In this document: one piece after another, positions 15,201 to 23,625 of the stretch
How positions within the stretch are numbered: position 1 is the first letter of the stretch
Layout: every line of letters starts with the position of its first letter
NCBI GenBank assembly: GCA_046155815.1
Contig: JBJXFY010000157.1
Coordinates: forward strand, 1-28,309
Length of the DNA: 28,309 bases
Direction of reading: 5' to 3'
DNA from: JBJXFY01 sp046155815
Lineage (GTDB): Bacteria > Verrucomicrobiota > Verrucomicrobiia > Limisphaerales > CAIMTB01
Notes under the pieces: model-generated
Databases searched by the model: none
What the model was told of the DNA's origin: nothing
What the model saw: only the letters and a program-made list of their open reading frames with translations
Program-made: the position numbers and the translations under genes

Positions 15201-17818
15201 TCCTGGTGGACGGCAGCCTCCGCACGCCGCCAATCCTGGCGGATGCCGATGGGGACGGCCGGCCCGAGGTGCTGCTGGCCATGGCCGGGCAGTGGAACGT
15301 GGTGCAGTCGACGGAGGACCTCCCGCGCGCGGCGGGCCTGCGCGCGTGGCAGGCGGACGGTGTGGAGCTGGACCTGCAGCCACATCCGCGGCTCAGCGGG
15401 CTGGTGTTCGAAGGCAGCAGCGGGGCGTGGTTCAAGGCCCCGGCCGCCGCCGCCGCGGATCTCGACGGCGACGGCCGGCTCGACCTCGTGGCGGCCTCGG
15501 TCGAGGACACGGCGTACGCGCCCGAACGCACGCTACGCCGCCGCAAGGACCGGGCGACGCTCTACGCCTGGGCTCTGGGCGGAGGGATTTCCCCGGCCTC
15601 GGCCCCGTGGCCGGCGCGCCACGGCGGGCCCGCGCGGACGGGCCGCCTGTCCGTGCCGCCGACGGTGAACCAGCCGCCGGTCATCGCCGCGATTCCCGGC
15701 CAGAAGCTCGCCCCCGGCGGACGTTTCCGGCCGGTGGTGCTGGACCGTTATGTGGACGATCCGGATGACGCGGCGGCCAGCCTCGTCTGGTCGGCAGACG
15801 CGCCGGCCGACCTCGTCGTGCGTCTGGACGCGGCGAGGGTTGTCACCGTTGAGCCGGCGACGGCTTCGTGGACCGGGCAGGCGGACGTGCGCTTCATCGT
15901 GCGCGACCGCGCGGGGAACGAGGCGTCCGCCAGCGTCGTGTTTGCAGTGGAGCCGGGCTTCGTGCCGCCGATGGCGATGCCGGATTTCGCGGCGACGGAC
16001 GAGGACACGCCCACGGAGCTGACCGTGACGGCCAACGACTCGTCGCCCGACGGCTCCGCCCCGCGCGTGGTGCAGGTCAGCCGGCCCGCGCACGGCGTCA
16101 CGCGGCTGCTGCCCGACGGCCGGATCCGCTATGCGCCGGCGATGGATTTCTCCGGCACGGACAGCTTCGAGTACGTCATCACCGACCGCCGCGGCGGCAG
16201 CGCGGCGGCGGAGGTCACGGTCGCGGTGGCTTCCCTGCCCGATCCACCGCGGGCGGCGCCGGACCAGCTCGCCCTGGACGAGGACACGGCCGCCAGGGTG
16301 GACGTGCTGGCCAATGACGATGATCCCGACCACGACGCCGTTTCGCTCGTCAGCCTGCTGCCCTCGACCAATGCCGTCGTCACGCTGCAGGCGGGCGGGT
16401 CGGTGCATTACGCGCCAAAGGCGGATTTCTTCGGCGCGGACCAGTTTGGCTACGTGATCACCGACGGCACGCTGCTCTCGACCGGCACGGTGTCGGTGCT
16501 GGTGCGGCCGGTGAACGACCCGCCGCGCGTCGCCGCCCGGGAGTTCACCCTGAACCGCAACGCCAGCCTGGATGTCGCGCTCGAGGCCCATGACCCGGAC
16601 GGCAACCAGCTCACCTTCACCATCGTGGATGGGCCGCTCGCCGGGGAGCTGCTGGCCTATCCCACGCTGGCCACCTACCTGCCACACCGCGGGTACTCGG
16701 GTGCGGACCGGTTCACCTACCGCGCCTCCGACGGCATCGTCGAGAGCGGGCCGGGCGAGGTCAGCCTGGCCGTGCTCCCGGTGAACAACCCGCCGCGACT
16801 CCAGCTTCGCGACTCCGTGACCGCCGTGGATCAGCCCGTGACCCTGACCGCCACGCTCGAAGACGCGGACGGCGACGCGCTCCGCCTGCTCGTCAGCCGC
16901 CCGCCCGCGCACGGCATGATCGAGCTGGACGGCACCAACGTCGTGTACCGGCCGGCGGCGGATTTTGACGGCGAGGACTTCGTCGAACTCCGCGCCACGG
17001 ACGGCACGGACACCAGCATCCCCGCGGGCGCGAGGGTGCGCGTCACCCGCGGGAACACCGCCCCGGCGGTGGAAAGCTTCTTCCTCACGGCTTTCCGCAA
17101 CCAGCCCTTCACGTTCCGGCTGCGCGGCCGCGACGCGGAGAACAACCCGCTCACCTACGCCGTCACCACGCCGCCCGGGCGCGGCACGCTCCGCCTCGAC
17201 GGCGCCGGGGCCACCTACGAGCCACGCCCCAATTTTACGGGCTTCGACCACTTCAGCTACTCGGCCCACGACGGCCGGCTGGCGAGCGAACCGGCGGTGG
17301 TGACCCTCCGCGTGGCCTGGCCCAATCAGGCCCCGCAATCCACGAACAGCCATGTCCAGGGCCTCGCCGGGCGGCCGGTGGCGGTGCCGTTGCCCGCCGT
17401 GGACCCGGACGGCCATCCGCTCGCGGTGGCGATCCTCAGGGGGCCCCAGTTCGGGCGGCTCATCGGCTCCGGCATTGGCCTGACCTACGTGCCGAATCCC
17501 GGGTTCGGCGGCACGGACCAGTTCACCTGGAAGGTCTGGGACGGGTTTGCCTACAGCCCCGTGGCGCAGGTCTCGATTGACCTGCGCGGCCTGCCGCCGC
17601 CGCAGGTTCTGGCGCTGACACGGCCGGACCTCGCCGGAACCGCGCTGACGCTGCGGGCGCGGTCAAATTTTGCCGGCACGGTGACGCTGGAGGCCAGCCA
17701 CGACCTTCTTAAATGGCGGATCGTTGAAACGCAGTCCACCCCCGGCGGCGAGTTGGTCTTCCAGATCGGGGTGGAAACGAAAACGGACGCGGAGTTCTTC
17801 CGCGTCCGTGCCCAGTAG
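12221..17818 (+). CDS. giant S8 subtilase with FG-GAP and cadherin-like repeats
   Basis: 1,865 residues from the GTG at 12221, the only plausible in-frame start before the signal peptide (RRSWRRSLPGLLAGLL, cleavage near AAAAPG at about 50). Residues 55-150 are an inhibitor-like propeptide (DELIVRFQPGA ... GVLYAEPNLRLRL) of the fervidolysin type. The S8 catalytic domain follows: Asp211 in VIDTGID, His266 in NAHGTHVAG, oxyanion Asn358 in AAAGNNG and Ser420 in GTSMAAPHAAG. Next are seven FG-GAP/VCBS-type D-x-D-x-D-G repeats (about 702-1095; for example ADLDGDGTAEIV, GDVDGDGRPELAV) that should form a calcium-binding propeller, then at least six ~90-residue cadherin-like/Ig repeats (about 1150-1800) with ANDD, DFxGxDxFxY and TDG motifs. 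The end is a DLLKW ... AEFFRV module. All catalytic residues are present. It is probably secreted and surface-attached. The long same-strand extension upstream to 10694 overlaps the DUF4432 gene and is not coding. Confidence 0.93.
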   Translation: MWHSPRIRPPAAIAPATTASPWWWRRSWRRSLPGLLAGLLASSAAAAPGRTFVEILPADAEAGRAAVEGVRDELIVRFQPGAGRAARQAALAGTVGRREIGRSRARALQQAGGDLFSELALITLPPGTDVGAAARDFAARPGVLYAEPNLRLRLAVEPSAAMRGPNDFEFSRQWALHNTGQTGGTPGADIRAPDAWAVTTGSRRVVVAVIDTGIDYFHPDLGTNVWANPGEVPANGADDDGNGWVDDQRGYDFVSGDRDPLDDNAHGTHVAGIIGALADNGLGAAGVAWNVQLMALKAFDDTGSAAVEDTLAAVRYALDNGAHVINASWGGTTRSRALDDVVAECGRRGALFVAAAGNNGSDTAFYPAASPGALAVAATDARDQPARFSNHGRYVALAAPGDIIVSTVPNAGTAELSGTSMAAPHAAGVAALVWSLHPEFSAGEVADILRHTADPLRADRFLGSGRVNAARAVAVPSPLPRVRLEVPAVLAGVADLRGTAAAPDLASYTVELGTGDLATNWTTLGTFTTPVTDGPLLAGWNSAGFDDGPYELRVTAVNHAGFHAQAVAPLRLRNVHLAAPLHNDVLAASTPVELRGTVFGEGRAFRLEWGFGARPAQWRTNGFSSPSGEGGVVDAPLGRWDPAAAGENQFVTLRLTAFAGGRLVGDSRAQMLFVDGTLRPGYPQPLWAPGETPRESWREFNVADLDGDGTAEIVAVDFAGPAAAGPQLTVRRGDGRVRWSRPLPAGLDVPDDPTIGDLDGDGSPEIAVEAGPDGAIYAFRADGTDFGPGWPARPAGRRWAKSIADLDGDGRSELIAVAGEAPRSLVVLDAAGNVRDRWPLGDCAGRGVEGLRLLPAVAQLDDTPDLELVAVNDCRTLRAFKSGQTEALWTASADGRLLSSPVTVDLNADGRDEVVATAAAAGAGLPGGVQAYDRHGGRLGGWPTLLERSFSMPPAVGDVDGDGRPELAVVADDTKQLYLLDRGGFPLPGWPTGILVDGSLRTPPILADADGDGRPEVLLAMAGQWNVVQSTEDLPRAAGLRAWQADGVELDLQPHPRLSGLVFEGSSGAWFKAPAAAAADLDGDGRLDLVAASVEDTAYAPERTLRRRKDRATLYAWALGGGISPASAPWPARHGGPARTGRLSVPPTVNQPPVIAAIPGQKLAPGGRFRPVVLDRYVDDPDDAAASLVWSADAPADLVVRLDAARVVTVEPATASWTGQADVRFIVRDRAGNEASASVVFAVEPGFVPPMAMPDFAATDEDTPTELTVTANDSSPDGSAPRVVQVSRPAHGVTRLLPDGRIRYAPAMDFSGTDSFEYVITDRRGGSAAAEVTVAVASLPDPPRAAPDQLALDEDTAARVDVLANDDDPDHDAVSLVSLLPSTNAVVTLQAGGSVHYAPKADFFGADQFGYVITDGTLLSTGTVSVLVRPVNDPPRVAAREFTLNRNASLDVALEAHDPDGNQLTFTIVDGPLAGELLAYPTLATYLPHRGYSGADRFTYRASDGIVESGPGEVSLAVLPVNNPPRLQLRDSVTAVDQPVTLTATLEDADGDALRLLVSRPPAHGMIELDGTNVVYRPAADFDGEDFVELRATDGTDTSIPAGARVRVTRGNTAPAVESFFLTAFRNQPFTFRLRGRDAENNPLTYAVTTPPGRGTLRLDGAGATYEPRPNFTGFDHFSYSAHDGRLASEPAVVTLRVAWPNQAPQSTNSHVQGLAGRPVAVPLPAVDPDGHPLAVAILRGPQFGRLIGSGIGLTYVPNPGFGGTDQFTWKVWDGFAYSPVAQVSIDLRGLPPPQVLALTRPDLAGTALTLRARSNFAGTVTLEASHDLLKWRIVETQSTPGGELVFQIGVETKTDAEFFRVRAQ

Positions 17819-17832
17819 GATCCCGCCAGGGG

Positions 17833-18312
<480 letters not shown>

Positions 18313-18374
18313 GGCGGGGATGGTTGGGTGGTTGAACGAACGGGAGGGCTGCTTAGCGGGGCGGCGAGGGAGTG

Positions 18375-18908
18375 TCAAACGGCGCGCAGGGCGGCGAGCA
18401 CCTCGGCGGCGTGCTCCTCGGCCTTCACCTTGGGCCAGACCCGGAGGATGCGGCCATCCGGGCCGATGAGGAAGGTGACGCGATTCGTGCCCAAGTACTT
18501 GCGGCCCATGAAGGTCTTTTCCCCCCAGACGCCGTAGGCCGCGACAATCTGCCTGTCCGCGTCGGCGAGCAGCGGAAAGGGGAGCTGGAACTTTTCAGTG
18601 AACTTGCGGTGCGACTTTACCGGGTCGGTGGAGACGCCAAGGACGACGGCATCGAGCTTTTGGATTTCGGCGTACGCGTCGCGGAAGGCGCAGGCCTCCT
18701 TGGTGCAGCCGGGGGTGTCGTCCTTGGGATAGAAGTAAAGGACGACGTGCTGGCCCCTGAAGTCGGCGAGTCCGAGGCGGGAGCCGTCCGTGGTGTCGGC
18801 GGTGAAGGGCGGGGCGAGGTCGCCGGGCTGCGGCAGGGGGGTGACCGGTGCGGGCAGGGCGGCGGGTTTGGGGGTCGCGGTCTTGGACTTGGCGGGCATG
18901 GCGGGCAT
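18375..18908 (-). CDS. bcp: thioredoxin-dependent thiol peroxidase, BCP type
   Basis: 177 residues from the ATG at 18908 (an ATG at 18899 is an alternative). A Lys/Pro/Ala-rich leader of about 25 residues precedes the peroxiredoxin Q/BCP domain, longer than in typical BCPs of about 155 residues. The active site is Y-P-K-D-D-T-P-G-C-T-K-E-A-C, with the peroxidatic Cys and the resolving Cys five residues apart, as in atypical 2-Cys PrxQ. Further matches are FRDAYAEIQKLDAVVLGVSTDPVKSHRKF, PFPLLADADRQIVAAYGVWGEK, 'GRKYLGTNRVTFLIGPDGRI' and the terminal EEHAAEVLAAL. It removes organic hydroperoxides with thioredoxin as donor. It is the first gene of a likely two-gene peroxiredoxin operon. It is divergent from the exopolysaccharide genes, with a 225-base gap in which I see no firm promoter. 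Confidence 0.95.
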   Translation of the reverse strand: MPAMPAKSKTATPKPAALPAPVTPLPQPGDLAPPFTADTTDGSRLGLADFRGQHVVLYFYPKDDTPGCTKEACAFRDAYAEIQKLDAVVLGVSTDPVKSHRKFTEKFQLPFPLLADADRQIVAAYGVWGEKTFMGRKYLGTNRVTFLIGPDGRILRVWPKVKAEEHAAEVLAALRAV

Positions 18909-19133
18909 TGAACGGGCGACGGCTGCCAGTTGTCTCGGAGAGAGTAGAAGCGAAGGCCTGTGCCGCAACTTTCTCCGCCATTGGGGGCTGTGACCCGCTC
19001 GAACCGTGCACCAAGCCGCCAAAAAATGCGGTTGCCCGCAGCGGGGTTGCAGCGGACTATGGCGGTCCTCAGCGGCAGGCGGCGGCGGGGAGATCACGGG
19101 GCGGGCCGCCGGGCGCTGCAGGTGCCAATCAAT

Positions 19134-20393
19134 ATGACTCCGTTGAAGTTGCGCCATCATTCCCGATGCAAGGCGGCGTGGGGCTGCCTTGCCGGGCTGG
19201 CCGGCCTGGCCACGTCCGGGCAGGACGCCGCGAATTTCCTGACGAATGAGCTGCCCTTCCCGGAATGGATGCCGGTCACGCAGGACCACTACAATCTCAA
19301 GTGGGGCGACCTGACGGTGCGGCTGGACGCCTCGATGTCCGTGACCTATCGGGACAACACATTCCTGACGGAGAACGACAAGACGAGCGACTGGGGGCTG
19401 ACGCCGATGCTGAACGTCGGCTTTTTCTATCCGATCCGCGAGGAGCAGACCCTGCAACTGGACGTGGGCGTCGGCTACACGTGGTGGAACGAAAACACGG
19501 ACCAGAACGGCTTGGCCATCGCCCCGCGGTCGCACCTGAGTTTCCGCCAACGGGTCGGCGAGGTGGACCTGACCCTGAGCAACACGGCGGCCACGTCCGT
19601 CCAGCCCTCGGACCGGGTGGAGCTGGCCGGCGGGGACGGCGGGGACGAGTTCAACTTCGACCGGCTCAGCAACGTGACCGCGCTGTCGGCCGGGTGGCGG
19701 CCCACGCGGCGGCTGGCCTTCAACGGCGGTTATTCCTTCAGCCTGGAGCGCGGGCTGAGCGACAGCTTCAGCGCGCAGGACCGCGACACGCATTCGTTCA
19801 ACGTCGGCACGACGCTTATCCAGTCCGAGATCCTCAGCTACGGGCTGGGCGCCTCGTACTCCCTGATCAACTACGTCGAGCAAATCCAGAGCGACGCCCA
19901 GTCGCTGTTTGTCGGGCCGAACGTCGAGTGGCGGCCGAACGGCTTCCTGACCGTTGGCCTGCAGGCGGGCTACACCAGCTTCATCCCGGACGACAACGGC
20001 ACCCAGCAGGCGGCCGACGACTTCAATGGGTTCACCTTTTCCGGGGACGTCTCCTACCGGATGAACCGGAGCCTGACGCACACGATCGGCGTGTTCCGCA
20101 GCGTGAACCCGGGCTTTGGCAACGACTTCACGGAGGAGCTCGGCGGCAGTTATTCCGCGTCCTGGGCCCTGAACGCCCGCGCCGCGCTCACCGCCCGGGC
20201 GGGCTACACGCACGCCGACATCTCCAACGGCGAGGTGGCCGACATCTGGAACGGCGGCCTGGGCCTCGGCTGGAGGTTCATCCGCCGCGTGTCCACCGGC
20301 CTCGACTGGAACATCAACACCCGCGATTCCAACCAGTCTGGCCGCAGCTACACCGAGAACATCATTTCGCTCCGGCTCGGCTATCAGTTCTGA
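19134..20393 (+). CDS. outer-membrane beta-barrel protein of an EPS export locus
   Basis: 419 residues. The ATG at 19134 begins a signal peptide (TPLKLRHHSRCKAAWGCLAGLAGLATSG). The body alternates polar and hydrophobic residues throughout and has repeated aromatic-ended strands (LNVGFFYPI, LDVGVGYTWW, LSFRQRVGEVDLTLSN, LGASYSLINYV, VGLQAGYTSF, ARAGYTHADIS). It ends in IISLRLGYQF, whose terminal Phe is the outer-membrane insertion signal. It fits the putative porin BBP2_2 type (PF10082), often found in exopolysaccharide clusters of PEP-CTERM bacteria. The stop is 19 bases before the Wza-like gene and the orientation is the same, so the three genes to 23429 form an operon. It probably supplies the outer-membrane channel or accessory barrel for polymer secretion. 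The substrate is unknown. No Shine-Dalgarno is present. Confidence 0.86.
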   Translation: MTPLKLRHHSRCKAAWGCLAGLAGLATSGQDAANFLTNELPFPEWMPVTQDHYNLKWGDLTVRLDASMSVTYRDNTFLTENDKTSDWGLTPMLNVGFFYPIREEQTLQLDVGVGYTWWNENTDQNGLAIAPRSHLSFRQRVGEVDLTLSNTAATSVQPSDRVELAGGDGGDEFNFDRLSNVTALSAGWRPTRRLAFNGGYSFSLERGLSDSFSAQDRDTHSFNVGTTLIQSEILSYGLGASYSLINYVEQIQSDAQSLFVGPNVEWRPNGFLTVGLQAGYTSFIPDDNGTQQAADDFNGFTFSGDVSYRMNRSLTHTIGVFRSVNPGFGNDFTEELGGSYSASWALNARAALTARAGYTHADISNGEVADIWNGGLGLGWRFIRRVSTGLDWNINTRDSNQSGRSYTENIISLRLGYQF

Positions 20394-20412
20394 CCCGCAT
20401 CATCCCCCGCCC

Positions 20413-21027
20413 ATGAACGCTTTCCGGCTCACCATCCTGCTTCTTTCCCTTCTGGCCTGGACAGCCCCCGCCGTCCACGCCCAGACCGACGATTATGTCC
20501 TTCGTTCCGAGGACCGCCTCCAGTTCCGCATCGCCGAGGATCCCATCCCCGACCGAAACCCGATCAGCGTGGTCGTGAACAGCGTGGGCGAGGCCAGCTT
20601 CCCCGTCAGCCGGGACTCGGATATCCGCGTCAACCTGCGCGTGCGCGGGAAGACCCTTGCCGAGGTGCGGGACGAGCTGAAGCGCCAGCTCCAGCAGGAG
20701 TTTTACCACCAAGCGACCATCACGCTGATGCTGGACGACAAGAAGTTCAGCCCCGGCAAGGCGATCTTCCTCGGCGAAGTCCAGGGCATCGTGGCGATCG
20801 TGCCCGACGAGCCGGCCAAGATGCTCGCCGAGACCGTCATGTCCCTGAGGCCGTCGGATTACGCCGACCTCAAGCGCGTGAAGCTGCACCGCGAGGATGC
20901 CCAGACCAAGGCGACGGAGACCCGGATCATTGATGTCCGCCGCATCATCAAGGAGAACATGCGCGAGGAGGACGTCGAGCTGCAGGATGGCGACCGCATT
21001 GAAGTGCCGGCGAAGTGGATCAATTAA
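20413..21027 (+). CDS. Wza-like polysaccharide export protein
   Basis: 204 residues with a signal peptide (NAFRLTILLLSLLAWTAPAVHA) cleaved after AHA. There is no Cys in the whole protein, so unlike E. coli Wza it is not a lipoprotein. Residues about 27-110 form the Poly_export domain (PF02563), with YVLRSEDRLQFRIAEDP, the VNSVGEASFPV strand, and VRGKTLAEVRDELKRQLQQEFY leading to 'ATITLMLDD'. Residues 120-200 resemble a single SLBB domain (AIFLGEVQGIVAI ... MREEDVELQDGDRIEVP). Family members form the outer-membrane/periplasmic channel for capsule or EPS together with a chain-length regulator. Here that partner is the next gene, eight bases downstream. It is shorter than Wza (about 380 residues), consistent with the separate barrel protein upstream supplying the outer-membrane part. 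Confidence 0.93.
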   Translation: MNAFRLTILLLSLLAWTAPAVHAQTDDYVLRSEDRLQFRIAEDPIPDRNPISVVVNSVGEASFPVSRDSDIRVNLRVRGKTLAEVRDELKRQLQQEFYHQATITLMLDDKKFSPGKAIFLGEVQGIVAIVPDEPAKMLAETVMSLRPSDYADLKRVKLHREDAQTKATETRIIDVRRIIKENMREEDVELQDGDRIEVPAKWIN

Positions 21028-21035
21028 GCCCCTCC

Positions 21036-23429
21036 ATGCGTCCTTCCGTCATCTCCCGCTTCTACCGCCCCGGACGCTACCGGACGACGCTGGTGGACCG
21101 CGTCAACGTGTCCGTCATCCTGCGGAAGTATCTCCGCATGTTCCGCCAGCGGTGGTGGATTCCGGTCCTGCTGACGCTGCTGGGAAGCGGCGGTGCCGTG
21201 TACTGGGCGCTGACGACCCCGGACTCCTTCCAGGCCTACTCCAAGCTCGGCATCGCCCCGCGCATCGCCTTCACCGAGCGCTACACGGACAAGGCGAACG
21301 TCATCGAGGAGATGAACAATTTCGCCGCCAACCAGATCCAGTACATGGAGGGCAACGAAGTGCTGGGCAAGGTCTATGAAAAGATGCAGGACTTCCGCCT
21401 GCCCGACGGCCGCGCGCCGCTGTTCTTGCCTCAGGCCGGCCAAGGGCGCGGCTCCACCTTCATCCTGACCGTCAACAGCGACAGCGCGGAGTTTGCCCGC
21501 CGCGCCGCGCGGACCTGGGCCCAGGAATTCCTCGCCTTCAAGGACGAGCAACGCAACGTGCTGGCCCGGAAGGAAACCGACCGCACCCGCACCGACCTCG
21601 CCCGCCAGGAGGAGCGCGTGGCCGAGTCCCGCCAGCGCATGGAGGAGTTCTTCCAGGAAAACCGCATCGGCACCAGCGATGATGTCGGCAATGACGCCCA
21701 GTCCCTTCTCAGCGACCTCCAGCGCCGGCTGCAGGGCGTCGTCATCGAGCGCCAGCGCCTCGAAAGCAAGTCGGTCGAGGAGTTGGCGGATGACAAGGGC
21801 GCCGCCCTCGCGACAGGGGATGCCGGCACGCCTGGCGAGTTTCCGGCCGCCCGTCAGTCCGGGGACGCCGCCACCGACCCGTTCGAGAAGTATGGTGCCG
21901 GCTCGAACTATACCGACCTGAAACGCCGGCTCAGCGACTACCAGGCCGAGGTCGAGCGGCACCGGGCGTTTCTGCGGGACCAGCACCCGTACATGCAGCG
22001 CTTCCAGCGGTACATCGCCGACACCGAGCGGCAGATTCGCGAGCAGCTGAAGCTCATCGAGGAAATGCGCCAGGCCCGCGTCTCCTCCATGAAGCAGGAG
22101 GAGAAGTTCCTCGAGGAGCAGATCAACCGCCAGCGCGAGGAAGTCGTCCGCCTCCGCGGCGTCGCCCGCGAGTTCAGCCGCCTCCGTGAGGACCTCGACA
22201 AGGAGCAGGCTATCTACTTGGACCTCAGCAAGAAACTCTCCGCGCTGTCCCAGATGCAGCCGGACGACGAGCTGATCCAGATCCTCGAGCAGGGCGTCGG
22301 CTCGGACAAGCCCGTCGCCCCGAACCGCCCGCAGATCATTGTCCTCGGCATCTTCGGCAGCCTCGTCGCCGGCCTCCTGTTTGTCTTCCTGCTGGCCAAG
22401 CTCGACGACCGCGTCGAGTCCGCCGAGGAGCTGGAGAAGCAGCTTCAGGAGCCGGTGCTGGGCCAGCTTCCTCTCGTGGCTTCCCGCGAGGTCAAGGCCT
22501 TCAAGGGCCTTGTCAGCGTGGCCCAGCTGCCCGAGGACCACATTTTTTCCGAATCCCTCCGAGGCGTGCGCTCTTCGGTCATGTTCGCCGCGCCGGACCT
22601 CCGCAAGCAGGTGCTGCTGGTCACCAGTTCCGTGCCCGGCGACGGCAAGACCACTTTCACCGTCAATTTCGCCATCACCCTCGCCAAGGCCGGCCACAAG
22701 GTGCTGCTCCTCGACGCCGACATGCGCCGCGGCACCGTCACCGATTACTTCGGCATCAAGTCCGAGCCCGGCCTCTCCGACGTGCTCGCCGGAGTGCAGC
22801 ACTGGTCGGAGGTCATGCACCGCGGTCCGACCCGCAGCCTCATGATCGTGCCGCGCGGCTCCCGCGTCCAGAACCCGGGCGAGCTGCTGCTCTCCCGCGC
22901 CGCCGCCGAGCTGGTCGCCGAGGCCCGCAAGGAATTCGACTACGTCATCTTCGACTGCCCGCCCGTCATCGGCATGGACGACGCCTTCTCCCTCGTCAGC
23001 CACGGCGACGGCTTCCTCTTCGTGTTCCGCGTGGGCGAGACCTCCCTCAAGATCGCCAAGCACGCCGTTGCCGGCATCCGCCAGCGCGGCGCGCAGATCA
23101 TCGGCCTCATCCTCAACGGCATCTCCCTGCGCAGCCCGGACTACTACTACACTGCCTACTACTACTCGAATTACACCTACAACGAGGATGGCCAGCGCGT
23201 GAAGCGAAGCACCCTCGCCCCCGGCGCGCACCTGGCCCGCCCGCGGCGCGGCTCCGCCCTGCTGGAGGAGATGCGCCACGAGGGCAACGGCGCGGCGGCC
23301 CCGGGGGATTCCACGGACGGTGAAGGTAGCCCGGCGGGCAACGGAGGTGCGCCCGAACTCATCGCCGCCCCGGCGGCCGGGAACCGGCCCGCCGCGCTTC
23401 CGGCCGGCGGCCAGCCGCCGCTAATCTAA
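21036..23429 (+). CDS. polysaccharide co-polymerase / BY-type tyrosine autokinase (Wzc-like)
   Basis: 797 residues from the ATG at 21036. A GTG at 21015 overlapping the previous gene is possible. The N-terminus is a Wzz-like domain with a first membrane helix at about 41-60 (WWIPVLLTLLGSGGAVYWAL) and long periplasmic coiled coils (about 170-420, Glu/Arg/Gln-rich). The second helix lies at about 433-453 (IIVLGIFGSLVAGLLFVFLL). The cytoplasmic BY-kinase has Walker A 533-VPGDGKTT (Lys538), Walker A' 556-VLLLDADMRRG and Walker B 637-VIFDCPP. A tyrosine cluster at 703-715 (nine Tyr in 13 residues) is the autophosphorylation site expected in this family. It is followed by an 82-residue Pro/Gly/Ala-rich tail, whereas the cluster is normally at the very end. 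It controls chain length and drives export with the two preceding genes. No glycosyltransferase is in the window. Confidence 0.95.
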   Translation: MRPSVISRFYRPGRYRTTLVDRVNVSVILRKYLRMFRQRWWIPVLLTLLGSGGAVYWALTTPDSFQAYSKLGIAPRIAFTERYTDKANVIEEMNNFAANQIQYMEGNEVLGKVYEKMQDFRLPDGRAPLFLPQAGQGRGSTFILTVNSDSAEFARRAARTWAQEFLAFKDEQRNVLARKETDRTRTDLARQEERVAESRQRMEEFFQENRIGTSDDVGNDAQSLLSDLQRRLQGVVIERQRLESKSVEELADDKGAALATGDAGTPGEFPAARQSGDAATDPFEKYGAGSNYTDLKRRLSDYQAEVERHRAFLRDQHPYMQRFQRYIADTERQIREQLKLIEEMRQARVSSMKQEEKFLEEQINRQREEVVRLRGVAREFSRLREDLDKEQAIYLDLSKKLSALSQMQPDDELIQILEQGVGSDKPVAPNRPQIIVLGIFGSLVAGLLFVFLLAKLDDRVESAEELEKQLQEPVLGQLPLVASREVKAFKGLVSVAQLPEDHIFSESLRGVRSSVMFAAPDLRKQVLLVTSSVPGDGKTTFTVNFAITLAKAGHKVLLLDADMRRGTVTDYFGIKSEPGLSDVLAGVQHWSEVMHRGPTRSLMIVPRGSRVQNPGELLLSRAAAELVAEARKEFDYVIFDCPPVIGMDDAFSLVSHGDGFLFVFRVGETSLKIAKHAVAGIRQRGAQIIGLILNGISLRSPDYYYTAYYYSNYTYNEDGQRVKRSTLAPGAHLARPRRGSALLEEMRHEGNGAAAPGDSTDGEGSPAGNGGAPELIAAPAAGNRPAALPAGGQPPLI

Positions 23430-23446
23430 AATCTCCCGCCGCACAC

Positions 23447-23474
23447 TTGCGCGGCGCCCAAGCGGTGCTATTCC
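23447..23474 (+). promoter_or_regulatory. possible extended -10 promoter of the OmcB-like gene
   Basis: TTGCGC (23447-23452), a 16-base spacer and TATTCC (23469-23474) preceded by TG one base upstream (extended -10). It is 150 bases before the ATG at 23626, which would leave a long leader containing the hairpin at 23518-23573. A 6-bp stem (23437-23442 with 23451-23456) overlaps the -35. This is a pattern match only. Confidence 0.35.
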
Positions 23475-23517
23475 GACCGTGCTTGGAGACGTCTTGCTCG
23501 CAGCATGTTGGGGGTTT

Positions 23518-23573
23518 CGGGACCGTGGAAATTGTCTTGCACCCGGTGAAGGCACTTTCCACTCTCGGTCCCG
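23518..23573 (+). promoter_or_regulatory. long imperfect hairpin in the leader of the OmcB-like gene
   Basis: The 5' arm 23518-23531 (CGGGACCG then TGGAAA) pairs with the 3' arm 23556-23573 (TTTCCA then CGGTCCCG). That gives 14 pairs interrupted only by a four-base CTCT bulge, around a 24-base loop. No T run follows, so it is not a terminator. It probably structures the 5' untranslated region, but it could also be a protein-binding inverted repeat. It matches no riboswitch I know. Confidence 0.55.
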
Positions 23574-23625
23574 TTGCTTCGTCAACACGCTGGGAACAGG
23601 CTCATCCCCACCAGCAATCATAGCC

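Noticed and set aside
15533..17416. 627-residue open frame antisense to the subtilase repeats
   Set aside because: Composition is dominated by Arg, Gly and Val with no domain. It mirrors the codon bias of the real gene.
18909..19133. Promoter or tRNA in the gap before the EPS operon
   Set aside because: No cloverleaf could be formed. TTGCCC and TTGCAG boxes occur, but none has a good -10 at 16-18 bases.
21024..23279. 751-residue open frame antisense to the BY-kinase gene
   Set aside because: It is a high-GC shadow frame: the sense strand has full domain structure, while this one is Ala/Gly/Leu/Glu-rich with no family resemblance.
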